The notes: generated by a model from the letters alone, not told the origin. 64,000 nt of DNA from Colius striatus (GCF_028858725.1 NC_084781.1:1186513-1250512); one strand, 5' to 3'; positions 11,941-24,000 are shown, counted from the stretch's first letter. Made by a program: numbers and translations.

Positions 11941-13944
11941 TCTCTCCATTCACAGGTGGCTTTTCTCTGCCCCCCAACCAAACCTCCTGCAGGGGAGCAG
12001 CACGGTGATGGAGGCAGAGGAGCGGGAGGCTTAAAGCCAGCAGAGCTGAGCTTGCTGCTGCTGCTGCTCTTTCTATTTTTGCTCCCTTTATGTTTTTCCA
12101 GCTTCCAAATTCCACTCCCAGCCCAAGGAGCAACACACACAGACACACACACACACAGAGCAGCCCTTGCCTGGAATTTCTTTCATGCCCCGTTCTCAGC
12201 CCGTGTGTGTCGCTCCCAAGGCGGCGTCAAGCCTTGCGTTGACTCAGCGGGGCCAAGAGCCAGCTCTGGTTTCTATTAGCAGTGATTAATGCCAGGGAAA
12301 CATGTTTAGACTCCCAGGGCTTACAAACTGCTCAAGGGACTGGAAGGGAATTTGTTGATACCAGCTCTGGTAAAACCTTTTCATTCCGACCGGGGCGATT
12401 CGAGGGGGTCTCACGTTACTGGGTTTGGTGGGTTTGGAAGTGGGTTCCTGGGGGTGAAAAGCACCTCAAAACCTGCTGAGTGCCAGGGTACACACACACA
12501 CACTTTCCTTTCTCTGTGTGGGGGAGTTTGTCAGGCTCAGGTCCCGGGTTCCTCCGTGGGAAAGCCGGTGGAGCCGTGGTGGGAGGAGCGGAGCAGATGG
12601 AAGCTGTGTCCTGTATCCCATCAGCTGCTGATGGAAGCCTGGGGCCAGCCCTGAAATCAGCCTCCAGGAGCAGTGTTCTTTCCCCACCTCCAGCAATTCC
12701 CAGCTCTTTCTCTACCAAAAAGCATCACCAGGTTCAATTTGAACTCTGTTCCTTAGACTTTGATGGGCTTCACTTTGGTTTCACTGTAAGGGGCAGAGCT
12801 GGCTACTCCCCCCAGCCCTCCTCCCCATCCTTCTTAGGAGGAATCAGGAAAGCTGGGAAGAACCTTCAGGGCTGAAAAGAAACCCCACTCACCACACCAA
12901 GCTCAGGGTTAAGAGTCCCCCTGCTCCTGAGCTCATGCTTCAGGTGAAATCCCACCTTCTCCTCTCCCAAAGGGACCAGGGCAGTCATAAACCTCTCCCC
13001 ACGCTGGCTTAATTGGATTAGCCCAAGAGGCAAAGCCCAAGCTCCCCAAAATCCTTCTCCAACAGATGTTTGAGTTAAAAAGAATGGAGTTTCCTCTTCC
13101 AGGTAGCTTTAGCTGTCAGCAACACAGAGCTGAAGTTGATCCTTTTGCTCTTGACACTATAAATCCTTCCCTGGGCTTTGGGCCAAGGCAGCTGCTGTCA
13201 AGAGGCTGAGAGATGCTCAGAAGAGTCAATTGCTGCTGTTCTCACATCAGCCAGACTGTGCCTACACAGAGAAAACCCCCAAAAGCCTTGAGATCACATG
13301 GAGTTGCCCCATTTCCAGCTCCTGGAAACAAGGTTTCTCCCTGCCCAGAGAAGCAAAGTGGCCTTGGAAGTGAATGAATTACTGAGGGCATGTTGATGGC
13401 ACCATTAGACTTCAGCAGGTTGGTTGGGTCACCTCCTTCCACCCAGGCAGAGGGAAACATCCATCCATCCCTCTTCCTTGCCTCCAAAGCCTTGGATGGC
13501 CACTAAACCCCATCCAACAGGCAGTGCACTGGGTTGGAAGGTGTTTAGCAAACCCTCAGGGGTGTTTGGAGACACATTTGTACCACCCAAAAGGCCAGCA
13601 CAGCGTTGGCTACAAAGCCAACCAACTAAATCATGTCCTGACACACTTTCCCAGCCAACCCTTGACTGCTTCACCTGCTCATCCCTCTTACACCACTTCC
13701 CTCTCACCTCCACCTTGTCAATGCTGTGTCTCAGGAGATGCAGCTCTTCATACCTGCCCATGGTCAGCTCTTTGTAAGCTTTTGAACTCATCTAGTGGAG
13801 GGTCACAAGCTCTCAGAGCAACACCAGAGCTTGTTTTTGCAGGCAGAAAGGATCACAAGGTGTGGAGAGGATGGAAGAAAGAACCCCTGTGACATGCTGG
13901 GAAAGCTCCTTGAGGTCATGGTCCCTTGTGTTCAGCCTCCATTC
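11941..13944. other. Intergenic, with a conserved-looking core
   Basis: Short CA tracts near 12,125-12,155 and 12,490-12,503. The stretch 12,155-12,345 is CpG-bearing, balanced in composition and lacks repeats, a possible conserved non-coding element. No exon. Confidence 0.45.
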
Positions 13945-14115
13945 ATAGGATCAAAGAGTGGTGGGGTTGGGAGGGACCTGCAGAGCTCATCCAGCCCAAT
14001 CCCCTGCAGGAGCAGCTTCACCTAGCTCAGGTCACACAGCAACATGGCCAGGTGGGTCTTGAAGCCCTCCAAGGAAGGAGCCTCCACACCCTCCCTGGGC
14101 AGCCTGTTCCTGGAA
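13945..14115 (-). mobile_element. CR1-B LINE 3' end
   Basis: GGTTGGGAGGGACCTGCAGA and GCTCATCCAGCCCAATCCCC, then AGGAGCCTCCACACCCTCCC. Inverted. Confidence 0.9.
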
Positions 14116-14962
14116 AGCAGATGGATATTGTCTTCTCCATCCTGACTTTTCAAGCCAAGCCTCTTGTTCCCCCACTGGCTCCTGCCCTGGAGCCTGAGGC
14201 AGCGGCTCAGCCTCAACCTTCTCTCAGCTGGTGATGGGGATGAAGAGCCGAAGCTGCCTCCTCCCAGACACCCTCCTGAACCACCACACACTCACATAAC
14301 CAACCTCCTTCCTCCTGACTTCAGCCAGGCCTCTGGCCTGCTCCTCTCCCCACCTCCCCTCAGTGTCCTTCACAGGGAGGAGACAGAAAGTGGTGGGGAA
14401 GTTACTTCCCAGGGCACCCAGCCGATGTCTGTGGGCTTGGAACAATGCTTGGAAGGGAAGATGAGGGTGAGGGAGAGGAGAGGGCAAAAATAGCCTGGGA
14501 TGACGGTGTATGGACTCCTCCAAGCAGCAGCAGCACATAGTTTGTGGTGGAAATGTCCTGAAGTTATTTCCTCCAGCAATCTGGTTTAGGTTAGGCAGCC
14601 CCACGAGCAGGCTGAGAGCTTCCCAGCCCTTAGTTCCATCCCTGCACTTCCATTCACTTACCACCAGCTTTTCTCCTCCAGGCTTTGCTCTTCCCCAAAG
14701 GAGATTTATTGACCTCTTCCCTGGCTGGGTTTTGCCAAGGGATGTTCCCAAACAATGCATCTGCTGGTGGCTGAGGTTTCATCCCCAGGAGGATGCTGTG
14801 GGACTCGTCATCAGGACACTCAGGGCTTCTGCTCTCACCATCCATCTCATCCTTGAGTTGAGGCTTCAAGAAGGAGCCAGGGACTGCACTAGTGATTGTG
14901 GTGGCTGCAGTTGGGGGAGATGGAGTTCAGAGAGAGGGTTTGTCCAGCAGAAATGGGGACAT
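14116..14962. other. Intergenic, nothing recognisable
   Basis: Unique sequence. Confidence 0.5.
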
Positions 14963-15017
14963 GCTAGGTGGGACCTGCTTCTGAAGGGGGGTTGGACTAG
15001 ATGATCTCTAAGTCTAT
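14963..15017 (+). mobile_element. CR1 3' tail
   Basis: GGTGGGACCTGCTTCTGAAG followed by GGTTGGACTAGATGATCTCT. Short 3' end. Confidence 0.75.
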
Positions 15018-15529
15018 GCATGGCTTGGCCAACAGTCTGGGGTGAGTCCGTGTCCACTGACTCTCCAGGTTTTGGTGAGGGAAAAGAGGGAAGGCAAGGG
15101 CTGAATTGCCATTCATCAACACTTCTAATACCATCTTCCCTACCTACCAGGTGCTTCTGGGACAGATCAACCCTTGCAGACCTCCTTCAGCATAAGCTCT
15201 GCCTGTGGGAAAGCACCTTCCTTTCTTCTTTGCACCTTGATGCAATATTGCTCAGCTGAAATCCTGCCCCCATCTCCTGAGTTGTAGGACCCCACTTGGA
15301 ATGGTTCCAACCAGCTCTGCTTGTCCCCTCCTCAGGCAGAAGTCAGCAGCTCTCAGTGAAAAGCTTCTCTTGGAAGCTGAATGCACAGAAGTCACTGGCT
15401 CACAAACCACGAGGCATTTCGCTTCCTCCACCACCAGGAGCTTCTGTGTCTGTTTTCTGTCGTTACAACAACCCCCAAAATGAAGGTCTCTGTGGCTCCT
15501 GACCCCCCAAAAAATGAGGCTCACACAGA
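15018..15529. other. Intergenic, nothing recognisable
   Basis: Unique sequence. Confidence 0.5.
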
Positions 15530-16148
15530 ATCACAGGATCTTAAGGGTTGGGAGGGACCTGCAAAGCTCAGCCAGTGCAGCCCCCTGCCAGGGCAGCAGC
15601 ACCTAGAGCAGGGCACACAGGGACTCATCCAGCTGGGTTGGGATGTCTCCAGAGAAGGAGCCTCCACAGCCCATCTGGGCAGCCCCTGCCAGTGCTCCCT
15701 CACCTCAGCAGGGAACAAGTTTCCCCTTGTGTTGCTTTGGAACCTCTTCTGTTCCAGCTTGTTGCCCCTTGTCCTGTCACTGGCCATCCCTGAGCACAGC
15801 CTGGCTCCAGCCTCCTCACACCCACCCTTGATGCATTTGGAACATGACTGAGCTCAGCCCTCAGGCTCCTCTTCTCCAAGCTGCAGAGCCCCAGCTCCCT
15901 CAGCCTTTCAGCACAAGGCAGATGCTCCACTCCAGCATCTCTGTGTCCCTGTGCTGAACTCTCTCCAGCAGCTCCCTGTCCTTCTGGAGCTGAGGGGCCA
16001 GAACTGGACACAACATCCCAGCTGTGGGCTCAGCAGGGCAGAGCAGAGGGGCAGCAGAACCTCTCTGACCTACTGCCCACAGCCCTTCCAACCCAGCCCA
16101 GGCTGCCATTGGCTTCTTGCCCACGAGGGCCCGTTGCTGGCTCATCTC
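15530..16148 (-). mobile_element. CR1-C LINE 3' fragment, ~620 bp
   Basis: Inverted. The tail GGATCTTAAGGGTTGGGAGG is followed by the CR1-C body with GTCCTGTCACTGGCCATCCC and, at the 5' end, decayed reverse-transcriptase C-terminal coding (minus frame starts MSQQRALVGKKPMAAWAGLE, compare CR1 'ALVAKKANG...'). Confidence 0.9.
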
Positions 16149-16574
16149 ATCCTGCTGTCACCTGCTCTGTGCCGGTGCTTTCCTTGTGCCACCTCATTTT
16201 AATCACTGCCAAGGCAAGATGTGGAGTTAAATTCTTCCATTTCTTCTTGTCTTCTCTTTCCTGCACTGATCCAGCCCCTTTGTGCCCTCTGGGTGTGCAC
16301 AGGAGGAGGGGACACGTTGCAGAGCCCCTGCAGCCAGCCCACGCTGATGTCTATCGGCCTCCCTTGTGTGGTTAAGCAAAGTTTGACTCATCAACTGAAC
16401 TGTTTATTAAACTAATCGAGCTAAAAAAGAAACAACATGCAACTTGGCAGAGAATCTCTGATTCTATGATCTTCTGGAAGCAGCCAGTGCTGGATTTCCC
16501 ACCCCCTTCCTCCAAACCCTGGTGAAGGGGGGAAGCAAACGCTCCAGCTCATTCCTACATCCACACATCAACTC
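16149..16574. other. Intergenic spacer
   Basis: Unique sequence, no feature. Confidence 0.5.
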
Positions 16575-17480
16575 ATCCAACGGTGGGGGTTTGGCAGGGA
16601 GCTTTAGAGCTCATCCAGTCCAACCCCCCTGCAGAAGCTGCTCCCACCTAGATCAGGTCACACAGGAACGTGTCCAGGGAGGTCTTGAAGAGCTCCATGG
16701 AAGGAGCCTCCACACCCTCCCTGGGCAGCCTGGGCCAGGCTCCCTCACCTCAGCACCAAAGGACTTGCTCCTTGTGTTTCAATGGAACCTTTTGTGTTCC
16801 AGCTTGTGCCCATCACCCCTTGTCCTGTCACTGGATACAACAGAAAATAGTGTCACCCCATCCTCTTGACACCCACCCTTTAGGTACTTGTAACTGTTAC
16901 TGAGCTTCCCCCTCAGTCCTCCAGACTGACCAGCCCCAGGTCCCGCAGCCTTTCCTCACAAGGAAGATGCTCCAGTGCCCTGAGCATCTTGGCAGCCCTG
17001 CACTGGCCTCTCTGCAGCACTTCCCTGTCCCTCTGCAGCTGGGGAGCCCACAACTGGCCACAGGACTCCAGCTGAGGCCTCAGCAGCTGTGGCAGAGCAG
17101 AGCAAAGGGGAGCAGAAGCTCCCTGGCCCTGCTGCCCACACTCTGCTGGATGCCCCCAGGCTGCCGTTGGCTTCTTGGCCACGAGCCCACGTTGCTGCTC
17201 AGGGGCAGTTTCTTCTCAGCCAGCACTGCCAGGTCCCTCTCCTGGAGCTGCTCTCCAGCAGGTCACCCCCAGCCTGTGCTGGCCCAGGGGGTTGTTCCTC
17301 CCCAGCTGCAGGACTCTGCCCTTGCCCTGGTTGAACCTCAGCAGCTCCCTCTGTGCCCAGCTCTCAGCCTGCCCAGCTCTCGCTGCCTGGCAGCTCAGCC
17401 TCTGGGCAATCAGCCAGTGCTCCCAGTTTGGTGCCAGCAGGGAACTTGCTGAGGGTCCCTCTGTGCCCTCACCCTTTTTG
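16575..17480 (-). mobile_element. CR1-B LINE, ~900 bp, reverse-transcriptase C-terminus decayed
   Basis: Inverted, 5'-truncated near 17,478. From 3' to 5' it holds the tail (TTTAGAGCTCATCCAGTCCA), 3'UTR and the end of ORF2. Read on the minus strand the segment TLSKF-PAG-TKLG sits where CR1 has the catalytic KFADDTKLG box, and the frame upstream is shifted. The ~560 bp at 16,915-17,478 is >99% identical (about 3 differences) to 24,585-25,140 in the opposite orientation. Confidence 0.93.
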
Positions 17481-18700
17481 TTCAGCTTATCCTTTGCAGA
17501 GCCACCCTGGTGCACATCCCTCCTTGCTCATGGGAGCAGAGCTGGATCACAGCCCCATCTCCTTTTTCCCCCCTCCTCCCTTCTTTGCAACCCAAAGGTT
17601 TTGGTCAGGGTTGGGCTTCCCATTGGCACTGAGGTTCAAAACAAGCTTCACTGGCACCAAACCCACCAAACCCTCTCCCCAAATGGAAGGGAAAACCCCT
17701 CAGGTCTGTTACCTTGGCAGCTTGATGAGATCCCAGCCAGGAGCTGCTGTGCCCTCTGTGCCCTCTGCCTACAAGGCCCAGGCAGAGCAGATATTCAAGG
17801 AGGGAGGGGGAAAAAGCAAACTGAGAGCCCCCTCTCCAGGTTTAAGCCCTGACAGCTGTGGGAAAGCCCTTCCCAGTGGTTACAAACCCTGCCCCCTAAA
17901 GCATGGCTTCCTCCTTTCCACTTTCAGTTTGCTCAGGGTTTGTTGCCTCTGGATCCTCTGCTGCCAAATTTCCCCTCCCCACGGAGGGAGGGAACCAGAG
18001 GAACCCTTTCCTTACCCAGAGGGAGAGAAACAAAGCTCCTGGAGCCTCATTCCAATCATTTCCCTTCCTCTGCTCTCAACTGTGGCCAATGTTGCAGCAC
18101 TTTGGGCTGTAAATGTTGGTGCTGCTGGAGCCCAAAAGCTGTCACACCACAGGGATGTTCTTTGCTGCTCTGTTCCTCTTGCTTCTTCACCCCAAAATGG
18201 GTTTCCTATGTTGGCAGAGCCATGAGATCACTCTGGGGTTGGGGAGGGGTATTTTTCCTGGTCCTTATTTGACTGAGGCACAAGGATTCCTGGCTACTGA
18301 AGCTGAGGATGGTGCTTCAGCCAAAGATCCCTCAGCAGCAGCTCACACAGAGCAATAAATCCATGCCACCATCTCAACAGCTCAGACCATCAGCTGGGTG
18401 ATGGTCCTTAGGTGCTGAAACCACTTCAGAGTCACCCAGCCAGCACAGAGCACCCATAAATGCCCCTTAGCAAAGGCACCCCATGGGCTGAGGTGCTTGA
18501 AATCACCAACAGGAGCTGCACAAGAGAATCCACAATATGTTTGACAGCGTGGGCTGGAAACCTCCTGGGCACATCCCAGCCAAGAGCTTTGGCATCACCT
18601 TTAATTAGGTCAGGGGTGACTGTGAATCCCACATTCCCTTGGCAAAAGGGGCTGGAGGGTTTCAGGTTGACACTGCAGGGCAGAAATCAGCACAGGTCCT
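17481..18700. other. Intergenic, nothing recognisable
   Basis: Unique sequence between CR1 and the first minisatellite. Confidence 0.5.
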
Positions 18701-20338
18701 GAGATGCAGCAATTGGGGACCATCCCTATCCCAGAGATGTAACATCTCAAAGATGATCCCCATCCCAGAGATGCAGCATCTCAGGGAGCATCCCTACCCC
18801 AGAGATGCAGCAATTGGAGGATCATCCCTACCCAGAGAGTAACATCTCAGGGATCATGCCCACCCCAGAGATGCAGCATCTCAGGGAACATCCCTAACCA
18901 GAGATGCAGCATTTTGGGAGATCATCCCTACCCAGACACATAACATCTCAGGGAACATCCCCATCCCAGAGATGCAGCATCTCAGGGGACATCCCTAACC
19001 AGAGATGCAGCAATTGGGGACCATCCCTATCCCAGAGATGTAACATCTCAAAGATGATCCCCATCCCAGAGATGCAGCATCTCAGGAAGCATCTCTACCC
19101 TAGAGATGCAGCATTTTGGGGACCATCCTCACCTCAGAGATGTAACATCTCAGGGATCATCCCTACCCAGAGATGCAGCACTTTGGGGACCATTCCTACC
19201 CCAGAGATGTAACATCTCAGGGATCATCCCCACCCAAGAGATTCAGCATCTCAGGGAACATCCCTACCTAGAGATGCAGCATTTGGGGGATCATCCCTAT
19301 CCCAGAGATGTAACATCTCAGGGAGGATCCCTACCCCAGAGATGCAGCACTTTGGGGGCCATCCCCACCCCAGAGATGCAGCATCTCAGGAGGCATCTCT
19401 ACCCTAGAGATGCAGCATTTTGGGGACTATCCTCACCTCAGAGATGTAACATCTCAGGGATCATGCCCATCCTACAGATGCAGTATCTCAGGGAGCTTCC
19501 CTACCCAGAGACTAACATATCAGGGAGCATCTTTACCCTGGAGATGCAGCATCTCAGGGAACATCCCTATCTCAGAGATACAGCACTTTGGGGATCATCC
19601 CTACCCAGAGATGCAGCACTTTGGGGACCATTCCTACCCCAGAGATGTAACATCTCAGGGAGGATCCCTACCCCAGAGATGCAGCATTTGGGGGATCATC
19701 CCATCCCAGAGATGCCACATCTCAGGGATCATCCCCACCCAAGAGATTCAGCATCTCAGGGATCATCCCTACCTAGAGATGCAGCATTTGGGGGATCATC
19801 CCTATCCCAGAGATGTAACATCTCAGGGAGGATCCCTACCCCAGAGATGCAGCAATTGGAGGATCATCCCTATCCCAGAGATGTAACATCTCAGGGATCA
19901 TGCCCATCCTACAGATGCAGCATCTCAGGGAGCATCTCTACCCAGAGACTAACATCTCAGGGATCATCCTCACCCAAAAGATGCAGCACCTCAGGGAGGA
20001 TCCCTACCCAGAGATGCAGCATTTGGGGGATCATCCCTACCCCAGAGACTAACATCTCAGGGATCATCCCCACACCAGAGATGCAGCACTTGGGGACCAT
20101 CCTCACCTCAGAGATGCAGCATCTCAGGGAGGATCCCTACCTAGAGATGCAGCACTTGGGGACCATCCTCACCTCAGAGATGTAGCATCTCAGGGAGCAT
20201 CCCTACCCAGAGATGCAGCACTTTGGGGAGCATCCCCACCCCAGAGATGTAGCATCTCAGGGAGCATCCCTACCCCAGAGATGTAACATCTCAGGGATCA
20301 TCCCTACCCCAAGGATGGATCATTTTGGGCAGCATCCC
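18701..20338. repeat. ~33-bp hairpin minisatellite, about 49 units
   Basis: Units of 30-36 bp alternate between a type with the short palindrome GAGATGTAACATCTC (6-bp stem, 3-base loop) and a type with GAGATGCAGCATTTGGGG or GCACTTTGGGG, each followed by ATCATCCCTACCCC. Blocks recur at larger distance (the block at 18,704-18,790 returns at 19,003-19,090; 19,273 returns at 19,780), so there is higher-order structure. Long open frames here are by-products of the array. Confidence 0.97.
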
Positions 20339-20635
20339 TGGCGCTGGGCTCCTGTTCAGCAGGGTTTTGGCCCCGGGAGCTGCCTCCCTCCCGCTCCAGA
20401 GCAGCCTGGCACAATAGCTCATTGTGGGACCGGCTTTCAAGCGGGGCCAGGGATCGGCAGCCGGGGCTGGAAGGGGGAAAAGGCCGTGGGAGGAGCCGGG
20501 AAGTTGCTGTTGGCCGCTGTTCAGAGGCCTCGGAGCAGCGGGAGGGACACAAACAGAGCAAAGCGCTGAGTCGGGCCCGCGGCTCTGCCCACCCACCCCC
20601 GTGTAGCCGGGATGGGACGGGAGAAAACGGGCTCT
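20339..20635. other. CpG-richer patch between minisatellite and CR1
   Basis: Noticeably more CpG than the rest of the intergenic part, with blocks such as GCGGGGCCAGGGATCGGCAG. No exon or promoter motif recognised. Confidence 0.5.
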
Positions 20636-20876
20636 ACATGCCCCAGGGGAGGTTGAGGCTGGAGCTGAGGCAGAACTGTTTCCCTGAGAGGGGTGTCAGC
20701 CCTGTGCCAGGCTGCCCAGGGAGCTGGGGCAGTGCCCAGCCCTGGAGGGATCCCAAAGCCGTGGGGCTGAGGTGCTGAGGGCTGTGGGTCAGTGCTGGGC
20801 TGGGCAGGGTGAGGGCAGGGCTGGGGCTGCAGCAGCTTCAAGGGCTTTGCCAACCCAAATGGTTCAGTGATTCCAA
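20636..20876 (+). mobile_element. CR1-A LINE 3' end
   Basis: GCCCCAGGGGAGGTTGAGGC start and CCAACCCAAATGGTTCAGTG end. 5'-truncated. Confidence 0.95.
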
Positions 20877-21032
20877 GTAGGACCTGAGTGACTAAATCCC
20901 TTCCAGCAGCCCCACATCTCCAGCTGTGTTGGTGTGAGGCCGTCGCTGCCCTCAGCAACCGCTCAGCCACCAGCAATGGCAAAGTGTGTGAGCGAGTGCA
21001 GGGCCCTGCGTGCCCACAGCCCCCAGGGGAGG

Positions 21033-22350
21033 AGCAGAGCCCAGCACACTGCTGCAGACCCCACTGCCAACTTCCACCCCCTTCTCCTCAGGGAAGGAGC
21101 AGAGCCACCACACTGCTGCTGCACACCCCATTCTGCTGCTGCACACCCCACTCTGCTGCTGCAGACCCCACTCTGCCTCCTTCCACCTCCTTCTCCTCAG
21201 GGAAGGAGTAGAGCCCACCACACTGCTGCTGCACACCCCACTCCGCTGCTGCAGACTCCACTGTGCCTCCTTCCACCTCCTTCTCCTCAGGGAAGGAGCA
21301 GAGCCCAGCACACTCCTGCTGCACACTCCACTGTGCCTCCTTCCACCCTCTTCTCCTCAAGGAAGGAGCAGAGCCCAGCACACTGCTGCTGCACACCCCA
21401 CTCTGCTGCTGCAGACCCCACTGTTCCTCCTTCCACCCCCTTCTCAGGGAAGGAGTAGAGCCCACCACACTGCTGCTGCACACCCCACTCCGCTGCTGCA
21501 GACTCCACTGTGCCTCCTTCCACCTCCTTCTCCTCAAGGAAGGAGCAGAGCCCAGCACACTGCTGCTGCAGACCCCACTCTGCCTCCTTCCACCTCCTCC
21601 TCCTCAAGGAAGGAGCAGAGCCCAGCACACTGCTGCTGCACACCCCACTCTGCTGCTGCAGACCCCACTGTTCCTCCTTCCACCCCCTTCTCAGGGAAGG
21701 AGTAGAGCCCACCACACTGCTGCTGCACACCCCACTCCGCTGCTGCAGACTCCACTGTGCCTCCTTCCACCTCCTTCTCCTCAAGGAAGGAGCAGAGCCC
21801 AGCACACTGCTGCTGCAGACCCCACTCTGCCTCCTTCCACCTCCTCCTCCTCAAGGAAGGAGCAGAGCCCACCACACTGCTGCTGCACACCCCACTCTGC
21901 TGCTGCAGACCCCACTGTTCCTCCTTCCACCCCCTTCTCAGGGAAGGAGCAGAGCCCAGCACACTCCTGCTGCACACCCCATTCTGCTGCTGCAGACCCC
22001 ACTCTGCCTCCTTCCACCTCCTTCTCCTCAGGGAAGGAGCAGAGCCCACCACACTGCTGCTGCACACCCCATTCTGCCTCCTTCCACATCCTTCTCCTCA
22101 AGGAAGGAGCAGAGCCCAGCACACTGCTGCTGCACACCCCACTGTGCCTCCTTCCACCTCCTTCTCCTCAAGGAAGGAGCAGAGCCCACCACACTCCTGC
22201 TGCACACCCCATTCTGCTGCTGCAGACCCCACTCTGCCTCCTTCCACCTCCTTCTCCTCAGGGAAGGAGCAGAGCCCACCACACTCCTGCTGCACACCCC
22301 ATTCTGCTGCTGCAGACCCCACTCTGCCTCCTTCCACCTCCCTCTCCCCA
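21033..22350. repeat. CTG-rich minisatellite, 70/87/90-bp units with 247-bp higher-order repeat
   Basis: Units contain GGAAGGAGCAGAGCCCAGCA, CACTGCTGCTGCA and TGCCTCCTTCCACCTCCTTC. Long units (87-90 bp) have a second CTGCTGCTGCA block that the 70-bp units lack. A 90+87+70 = 247-bp block repeats at about 21,359, 21,606 and (partial) 21,853. 247 is not a multiple of 3, so the same peptide pattern appears in successive frames. There are almost no stops on either strand, but no gene. Confidence 0.97.
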
Positions 22351-22639
22351 CGTTCCCCTCTCTCCCTGCCTCCTCCCACTGCTCTGGTTCTCCCTCAGAC
22401 ATTTCTTGAGAGCCTTGAGTCATTTCAGTTCCTCTTTCAACCTCTTGTTTCCCTCAAGCACCAGTTTAGACAACTCATTTCAAGACACTGACCCCCCAAA
22501 AAGACCCCTTTGCTCCCCAAGCAGCAGCTTTTGATGTGTGGCTGCCAAAGCCCCTCCATCCCTCCCCAGGAGCCGTTGCCCCTCAGTGCACACTGCTGCT
22601 GGATGCCCACAGCCCTGGCTTTGCTTAAATCACATGCAG
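22351..22639. other. Intergenic spacer
   Basis: C/T-rich unique sequence following the array. Confidence 0.4.
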
Positions 22640-22835
22640 AAGTTCCACTAAACACAAGGAGCAAGTCCTTTGGTGCTGAGGGGAGGGAGCCCTGGCCCAG
22701 GCTGCCCAGGGAGGGTGTGGAGGCTCCTTCTCTGCAGGTTTCCAACCCCACCTGGACACGTTCCTGTGCCCCCTGAGCCAGGGGAACCTGCTGGAGCAGG
22801 GGGTTGAGCTGGATGAGCTCTGCAGGGCCCTTCCA
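22640..22835 (+). mobile_element. CR1-B LINE 3' end
   Basis: AAACACAAGGAGCAAGTCCT, GCCCAGGGAGGGTGTGGAGG and GAGCTGGATGAGCTCTGCAG blocks. Tail octamers lost. Confidence 0.93.
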
Positions 22836-23227
22836 CAGAAAGCCTCAGCACAGGGAGAGATGTGGGCACAGGGAAGGGGAGCAGCAGAGGAGCAGCTTCC
22901 CCCACCACCCTGCAGGCTCCTGAGGGAGTGGGAGGTGGGTGCTGGGCTGCTGTTAACCGCTGGCCCTCGCTCCCCCGGGGGTAGCCCAGGTGCCAGGGGC
23001 TTCCCCTGCAGCAGCAGCAGGGAGGTATTTTTAGCCTGAGCGTTACAGCACTCGCCTGCAGTTGGGGGGGAATGGGTGGAGGGGGAAGGGAAGGTGGGTT
23101 GCTCACACCTCAGCTTCCCCTTCATGTCAATTCCTCTCTTTCCCTCCCTTTCACGTGGAGCAGCAGCATCCTCAGCTCTTTGCTGTGTGTTCCCTCTCTG
23201 GGGGGGGAGCAAAACCAGGGGGGCATG
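22836..23227. other. Intergenic spacer
   Basis: Unique sequence, no feature. Confidence 0.4.
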
Positions 23228-23316
23228 GTCACAGAGTCACAGAATGGGAGGGGTTGGAAGGGACCTTTAGAGCTCATCCAGTCCCTGCAGAAGCAGCTCT
23301 CACCTGGATCAGGTTC
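23228..23316 (-). mobile_element. CR1 3' tail
   Basis: ACAGAGTCACAGAATGGGAG then GGTTGGAAGGGACCTTTAGA. Only 90 bp. Confidence 0.85.
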
Positions 23317-23331
23317 CTCTTTACCCACAGA

Positions 23332-23795
23332 ATCCCAGAGTGGTGGGGGTTGGGAGGAGACCTCTTAGAGCTCATCCAGCCCCTGCCCCTGCTACAGCAG
23401 GTTCCCCTGGCTCAGGGGCACAGGAACGTGTCCAGGGGGGGTTGGAAACCTCCTGAGGAGCCTCCACACCCTCCCTGGGCAGCCTGGGCCAGGGCTCCTT
23501 CCCCTCAGCACCAAAGGAGCTTCTCCTTATGGTTCAATGGAACCTTTTGTGTGCCAGCTTGTGCCCATCAGCCCTTGTCCTATTGCTGGAGACAACAGAG
23601 ATGTCACCTCATCCTCCTGACACCCACCCTTTGGGGACTCAGCATCGATGAGCTCCCCCCTCAGCCTCCTCCAGGCTGAACAACCCCAGGTCCTGCAGCC
23701 TTTCCTCCTCCCAGAGCTGTTCCAGTCCCCTCAGCATCTTGGTAGCCCTGCTCTGGCCTCTCTCCAGCACTTCCCTGTCTGTAGGGAACCACCAG
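23332..23795 (-). mobile_element. CR1-B LINE 3' fragment
   Basis: Inverted, same orientation as the adjacent tail: AATCCCAGAGTGGTGGGGGT through to CTCTCCAGCACTTCCCTGTC. Confidence 0.93.
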
Positions 23796-23929
23796 ACACT
23801 TGAAAGGGGCGGCTGGGCCCGGAGCTGCGTTGGCTGTTTGTTTACTCGGGCGGCCGAGCACGAGGCCGCGGCGGCTCCAGCTGCGATGAAAAGAGCCCCG
23901 GAGAGATCAAGGGGCCGTGGGGACAGTGG
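23796..23929. other. GC- and CpG-rich patch
   Basis: Contains CGGGCGGCCGAGCACGAGG and nearby CCGCGGCGGCTCC. Short and without repeats. Confidence 0.4.
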
Positions 23930-24000
23930 TGGGCTTGGCAGGGATGAAGGGGAGGGTTTGGACTCCAGGAGCTTCTTTTCCAACCCAAAATGATTGTGTG
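23930..24000 (+). mobile_element. CR1-A 3' tail
   Basis: TTTGGACTCCAGGAGCTTCT followed by CCAACCCAAAATGATTGTGT. Confidence 0.8.

Noticed and set aside
17175-18225. 225- and 290-codon open frames
   Set aside because: They start in the antisense of a CR1 and run into unique sequence with no recognisable domain; chance frames in GC-rich DNA.
19106-20185. 359-codon open frame
   Set aside because: Lies wholly in the hairpin minisatellite; the peptide is the translated unit (MQHFGDHP, DVTSQGS) and changes with unit length. No start context or gene-like domain.
18701-20338. CRISPR-like array of hairpin repeats
   Set aside because: Units are contiguous and degenerate with no unique spacers, and the window is vertebrate.
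21263-22534. 423-codon open frame and several overlapping frames on both strands
   Set aside because: By-product of the CTG-rich array; the same peptide repeats in successive frames because the 247-bp block shifts the frame by one.
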